Positions 61,566 to 64,000 of a DNA stretch of 64,000 bases are shown here, one piece after another. Where the stretch lies: contig AP012044.1 of NCBI GenBank assembly GCA_000283575.1, positions 2,914,001 to 2,978,000 of the forward strand, given 5' to 3'. The DNA is from Oscillibacter valericigenes Sjm18-20 (GTDB lineage Bacteria > Bacillota > Clostridia > Oscillospirales > Oscillospiraceae). The notes beneath the pieces are model-generated. The model worked only from the letters and a program-made list of their open reading frames with translations. It did not search any database and was not told the DNA's origin. Both the position numbers and the translations under genes were made by a program. Position 1 is the stretch's first letter. Every line of letters begins with the position of its first letter.

Positions 61566-62168
61566 CTAAAAATATTGTTGTGGACTTTCTGAAAAATTGG
61601 TGACATAGAAAATAAACCGAAGATCTTCTCTTGCTTGAATTGCATAGAGTTTATCATTGTTAAAATATATCCTGACCGTCTTTTCTGCATCTTTTTCTAA
61701 ATCTTTAACTATGTACTCTTCACAAATACAGGAAATGGTTTCACCTGATGAAATTTCTGGAATATCCGTAGAAAAACTCTTGCTATATTCTAGGTTGGAA
61801 AAATTATAATTAGATAGCACACTTACTCTTGCAAACATTTCCTCAATCTGGTGCATTTCTTCTTCCAGCTCAGAAACCAGGACTCGTCCTTTTCCGTCAT
61901 CAATAAAATATTGTCCATCAATCACAAAATAGGATCTTCCTAAATACTCTATGCCATAATTGGCATCATCATGATATTCTAATACATGATGGTGCCAAGT
62001 TTCTTCTGCACCATGAAAAACAAGTTCCCCTTCTAAGGAATATTCATCTTTGATAACTGCGGATATGAAAGGCCCACTTCTATGTCTCGGGAAAACGATT
62101 GCTATTATGCAAATTGAAATGACTCCGAAACCAAGCAACAGCCAAGATAGTCTCTTGTATCTACTCAA
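61566..62168 (-). CDS. Membrane-anchored protein of unknown function
   Basis: 200 residues. One N-terminal helix ('LSWLLLGFGVISICIIAIVF') and an external domain 'GELVFHGAEETWHHHVLEYH' 'ISCICEEYIVKDLEKDAEKT'. It overlaps the upstream secreted-protein gene by 4 nt (ATGA-type), so they are co-translated. Confidence 0.75.
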   Translation of the reverse strand: MSRYKRLSWLLLGFGVISICIIAIVFPRHRSGPFISAVIKDEYSLEGELVFHGAEETWHHHVLEYHDDANYGIEYLGRSYFVIDGQYFIDDGKGRVLVSELEEEMHQIEEMFARVSVLSNYNFSNLEYSKSFSTDIPEISSGETISCICEEYIVKDLEKDAEKTVRIYFNNDKLYAIQAREDLRFIFYVTNFSESPQQYF

Positions 62169-62770
62169 TACTGGTGCTCCACTTCACTTTCAATTCCAAC
62201 CGATCCATTCTTAGTGCAGGTAACTTTCAGCGTTCCCCAGATTTCCATATCACTGCTAGTGCCAGGCTCGTCCCTTGCATATTGGCAACTGACTTTTGCC
62301 GTTGTTCCATCTTTATAAGAGAACTGCGGGTTAAAGTTCTTGTTGATTGTAGAGTTGTCCGGTTTGACAGCCCAAAAATCGGCATCCTCTTGAATGCAAA
62401 TTGCAGTAGAGCCATTATAGTAAAAGAACGCTGCAAGCAAAACTTTTGTATCCCACGTGTTGGACTCATACATACGCCACACATGTGATGAGACCCCGCC
62501 CACTTCTCCAGAAGACGCTCTTGTTAATGGTGCATCAAGAACATAAAGTCGGCTTTCTACGACGTAATCGCCAACCCGCTGTGTTTCCTCTGATTTCAAT
62601 TTGCACGGGCCTCCTAAAATATCTTCTGCAGAATCCATCTCACTTTGAATTTCTGCAGCACGTGAAAGAGCATACAGATCAGCCGTGGACTTAGGTTCTA
62701 CTGCACTTGCCGGAATAATCGTACAAGCGCACATTAATGCGGCAACAAATAGGCTAAATATTTTTTTCAT
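62165..62770 (-). CDS. Secreted protein of unknown function
   Basis: 201 residues. Signal peptide 'FSLFVAALMCACTIIPASA'. The mature part has 'SSHVWRMYESNTWDTKVLLA' and 'QFSYKDGTTAKVSCQYARDE'. GGAGCC upstream of ATG 62770. Third gene of the right-hand ECF-type operon. Confidence 0.75.
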   Translation of the reverse strand: MKKIFSLFVAALMCACTIIPASAVEPKSTADLYALSRAAEIQSEMDSAEDILGGPCKLKSEETQRVGDYVVESRLYVLDAPLTRASSGEVGGVSSHVWRMYESNTWDTKVLLAAFFYYNGSTAICIQEDADFWAVKPDNSTINKNFNPQFSYKDGTTAKVSCQYARDEPGTSSDMEIWGTLKVTCTKNGSVGIESEVEHQY

Positions 62771-62828
62771 AATAGGCTCCTTTATAAATTAGACGTTTCC
62801 TTGGCTCTGCATATATGCAGAACCGCTT

Positions 62829-63182
62829 TTACGGACAGGTATTGCTAACAGTGACGGCTGGCTTTGTGATGCCGTTTACAGAATGCGTCATAACCAGCTT
62901 ATAACTTTTGCCACTTTTGACCGCGCATTCTCCAGACAGCGAAACACGATATGTTCCGGAATCGCTCCACGAATCTACGTAAGTATTTCCCTGATAAAGC
63001 GTTAGCGTGACTTTTACTTGATCCTTGGAATTAGCAGCTCTGTAATTTACAGAACATACAGCTGTAGTACCATCGAATTTCAGAATGGGATTTGCGCTGG
63101 CTGCGCGAAGCACTGTAGCCTGTGCTGATACTGTAAATATAAGCAGTAGCAGTACCGTCAACGGAAAAATTCGTTTTCTCAT
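62829..63182 (-). CDS. Small exported beta-rich protein of module 3
   Basis: 117 residues. Signal peptide 'IFPLTVLLLLIFTVSAQAT', then a short all-beta domain ('AVCSVNYRAANSKDQVKVTL', 'SLSGECAVKSGKSYKLVMTH'). It occupies the same place relative to a DUF4367 anti-sigma gene as the proteins at 43387 and 57527, which it resembles in size and design rather than sequence. Confidence 0.75.
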   Translation of the reverse strand: MRKRIFPLTVLLLLIFTVSAQATVLRAASANPILKFDGTTAVCSVNYRAANSKDQVKVTLTLYQGNTYVDSWSDSGTYRVSLSGECAVKSGKSYKLVMTHSVNGITKPAVTVSNTCP

Positions 63183-63281
63183 AAATTCACCCCCTTCCGC
63201 TATATTTCAATAGGAATTCTCTGTTCCTATTTTGTAAATGCGAAAGGAGGTAAATTTCTCACATAAAATATTTAATTTTTC

Positions 63282-63992
63282 TTATTTTGTCATTTCAACT
63301 AAAGAAACGCTCTCGGACATATGCACCATGCCAATTTGATCGTAAAAGCCATCTATTACAATTTGAACATTCTCCGTTGTATCGATCCATGTTAGCATAT
63401 TAGAATTTTCTGGATCATGAGACAAGAAAAACTGTCCTTCAACGCCATTAATGTTAACGTCGATCACATCTACATTCTCTGTATCGAAATAATAGGCTGA
63501 TCCCTGCTGCATAAGCGTATAGTCCAAGAAAATTTCAGTTCCATCTTTATTTTGATAGACCACATTTCCTGTGGAATCGGTCTGAACCCGTTCAGTTTCC
63601 GTATATCCCGCCGGCAATTCTGTGATTTCATACTGCGGTATTTCCGTCGAAATTGGCTCGCCTGAATAGCGATACACAATATGTGTATCATACCATTCCC
63701 TGACCCATTGCAGAACCGCGGCACGAGCAGAGGGACTTGCGACCATCAGTGTACCGAACGCGACCGAACAGATCATTAGGAAAGCCGCTACTGCCCGAAA
63801 TGCTTTTTTCCAAATTGGACGGGTCTTTTTGCGATACCACGCCAAAGGATTGGCTACCATCTTTCGCATTTGATGTCGGTAGTGCTTTGACGTCTCCACT
63901 GGAGGGGCTTTTTCCAGAAACCCAGACCACTCCAATTGGAGTGCGTCCAATAAAACCCTGTGCAGAAAGCCGTCCAATTCCTCATCTGTCAT
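63282..63992 (-). CDS. DUF4367 anti-sigma factor of module 3
   Basis: 236 residues. N-terminal cytoplasmic part 'MTDEELDGFLHRVLLDALQL' ..., membrane helix near residues 68-90 ('AVAAFLMICSVAFGTLMVAS'), external DUF4367 domain ('PQYEITELPAGYTETERVQT', 'NMLTWIDTTENVQIVIDGFY'). The cognate sigma gene would lie just past the right edge. It diverges strongly from the module 1 and 2 anti-sigma factors. Confidence 0.8.
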   Translation of the reverse strand: MTDEELDGFLHRVLLDALQLEWSGFLEKAPPVETSKHYRHQMRKMVANPLAWYRKKTRPIWKKAFRAVAAFLMICSVAFGTLMVASPSARAAVLQWVREWYDTHIVYRYSGEPISTEIPQYEITELPAGYTETERVQTDSTGNVVYQNKDGTEIFLDYTLMQQGSAYYFDTENVDVIDVNINGVEGQFFLSHDPENSNMLTWIDTTENVQIVIDGFYDQIGMVHMSESVSLVEMTK

Positions 63993-64000
63993 GCGTGAAA

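Overview
The window looks like the chromosome of an anaerobic, low-to-moderate GC Gram-positive bacterium of the class Clostridia, probably an Oscillospirales relative. This is an inference from gene content: an S-layer-homology (SLH) surface protein, ECF sigma / DUF4367 anti-sigma pairs, Tn1549/Tn4451-type mobile-element genes (TnpW, large serine recombinase, relaxase), an EFR1 ferredoxin and tandem TPP riboswitches. No rRNA or core housekeeping gene is present to fix the genus.

Layout. (1) 1-8.3 kb, minus strand: a defence operon reading HNH nuclease, Vsr, a wrecked cytosine-5 methyltransferase, drmE, drmA, drmB (cut by the left edge). This is a DISARM-like locus whose methylase is gone. 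(2) 8.3-10.3 kb: an XRE repressor, small genes and an IS30 element. (3) 10.5-15.4 kb: chromosomal-type genes (YaiI family, CatA-like acetyltransferase, CDP-alcohol phosphatidyltransferase, deformylase-like, metallo-beta-lactamase fold, DUF5131). (4) 15.9-21.35 kb, minus strand: a thiamine salvage operon behind two tandem TPP riboswitch-terminator units (tenA, thiN, thiD, cytX, thiE, HAD phosphatase, Nudix). (5) 21.5-27.6 kb: ammonia-lyase with divergent LysR, DUF1543, EFR1 ferredoxin, XRE-cupin regulator divergent to an EamA transporter, cupin. (6) 28-33.9 kb: a 1947-residue SLH surface protein.

(7) 33.9-43.2 kb is a scrapyard of mobile-element and gene remnants: an HsdS-like piece, a hairpin cluster resembling a transfer origin, a broken sbcC, a broken tnpW, a tRNA-Met-like sequence and the 3' half of a tRNA-Pro gene. 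Intact genes lie among them (Fic, MarR plus UvrA-like ABC protein, sigma-like). A 62-bp inverted repeat flanks the MarR/UvrA segment.

(8) 43.15-58.2 kb is the most striking structure. Two near-identical 2.5-kb modules (ECF sigma, DUF4367 anti-sigma, small exported protein, remnant or intact sigma-like gene) lie in opposite orientation. They enclose about 10 kb that starts at each end with a different exported amidase fused to an almost identical promoter and signal peptide. IS110, IS21 and a beheaded relaxase sit in the middle. A promoter-like motif (TGTCCGC, 14 nt, AGACACTATTAT) precedes both the anti-sigma and amidase genes in each module, which suggests one regulon. (9) 58.8-59.9 kb holds tnpW and a truncated serine recombinase. 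(10) 60-64 kb holds a third, diverged module (DUF4367 anti-sigma, small exported protein, secreted proteins and lipoproteins) running off the right edge.

A dispersed repeat with core CTTTGATTACAGCCCCGCAG occurs seven to nine times between 10.4 and 48.4 kb, always in the same orientation and often where a gene ends or is truncated.
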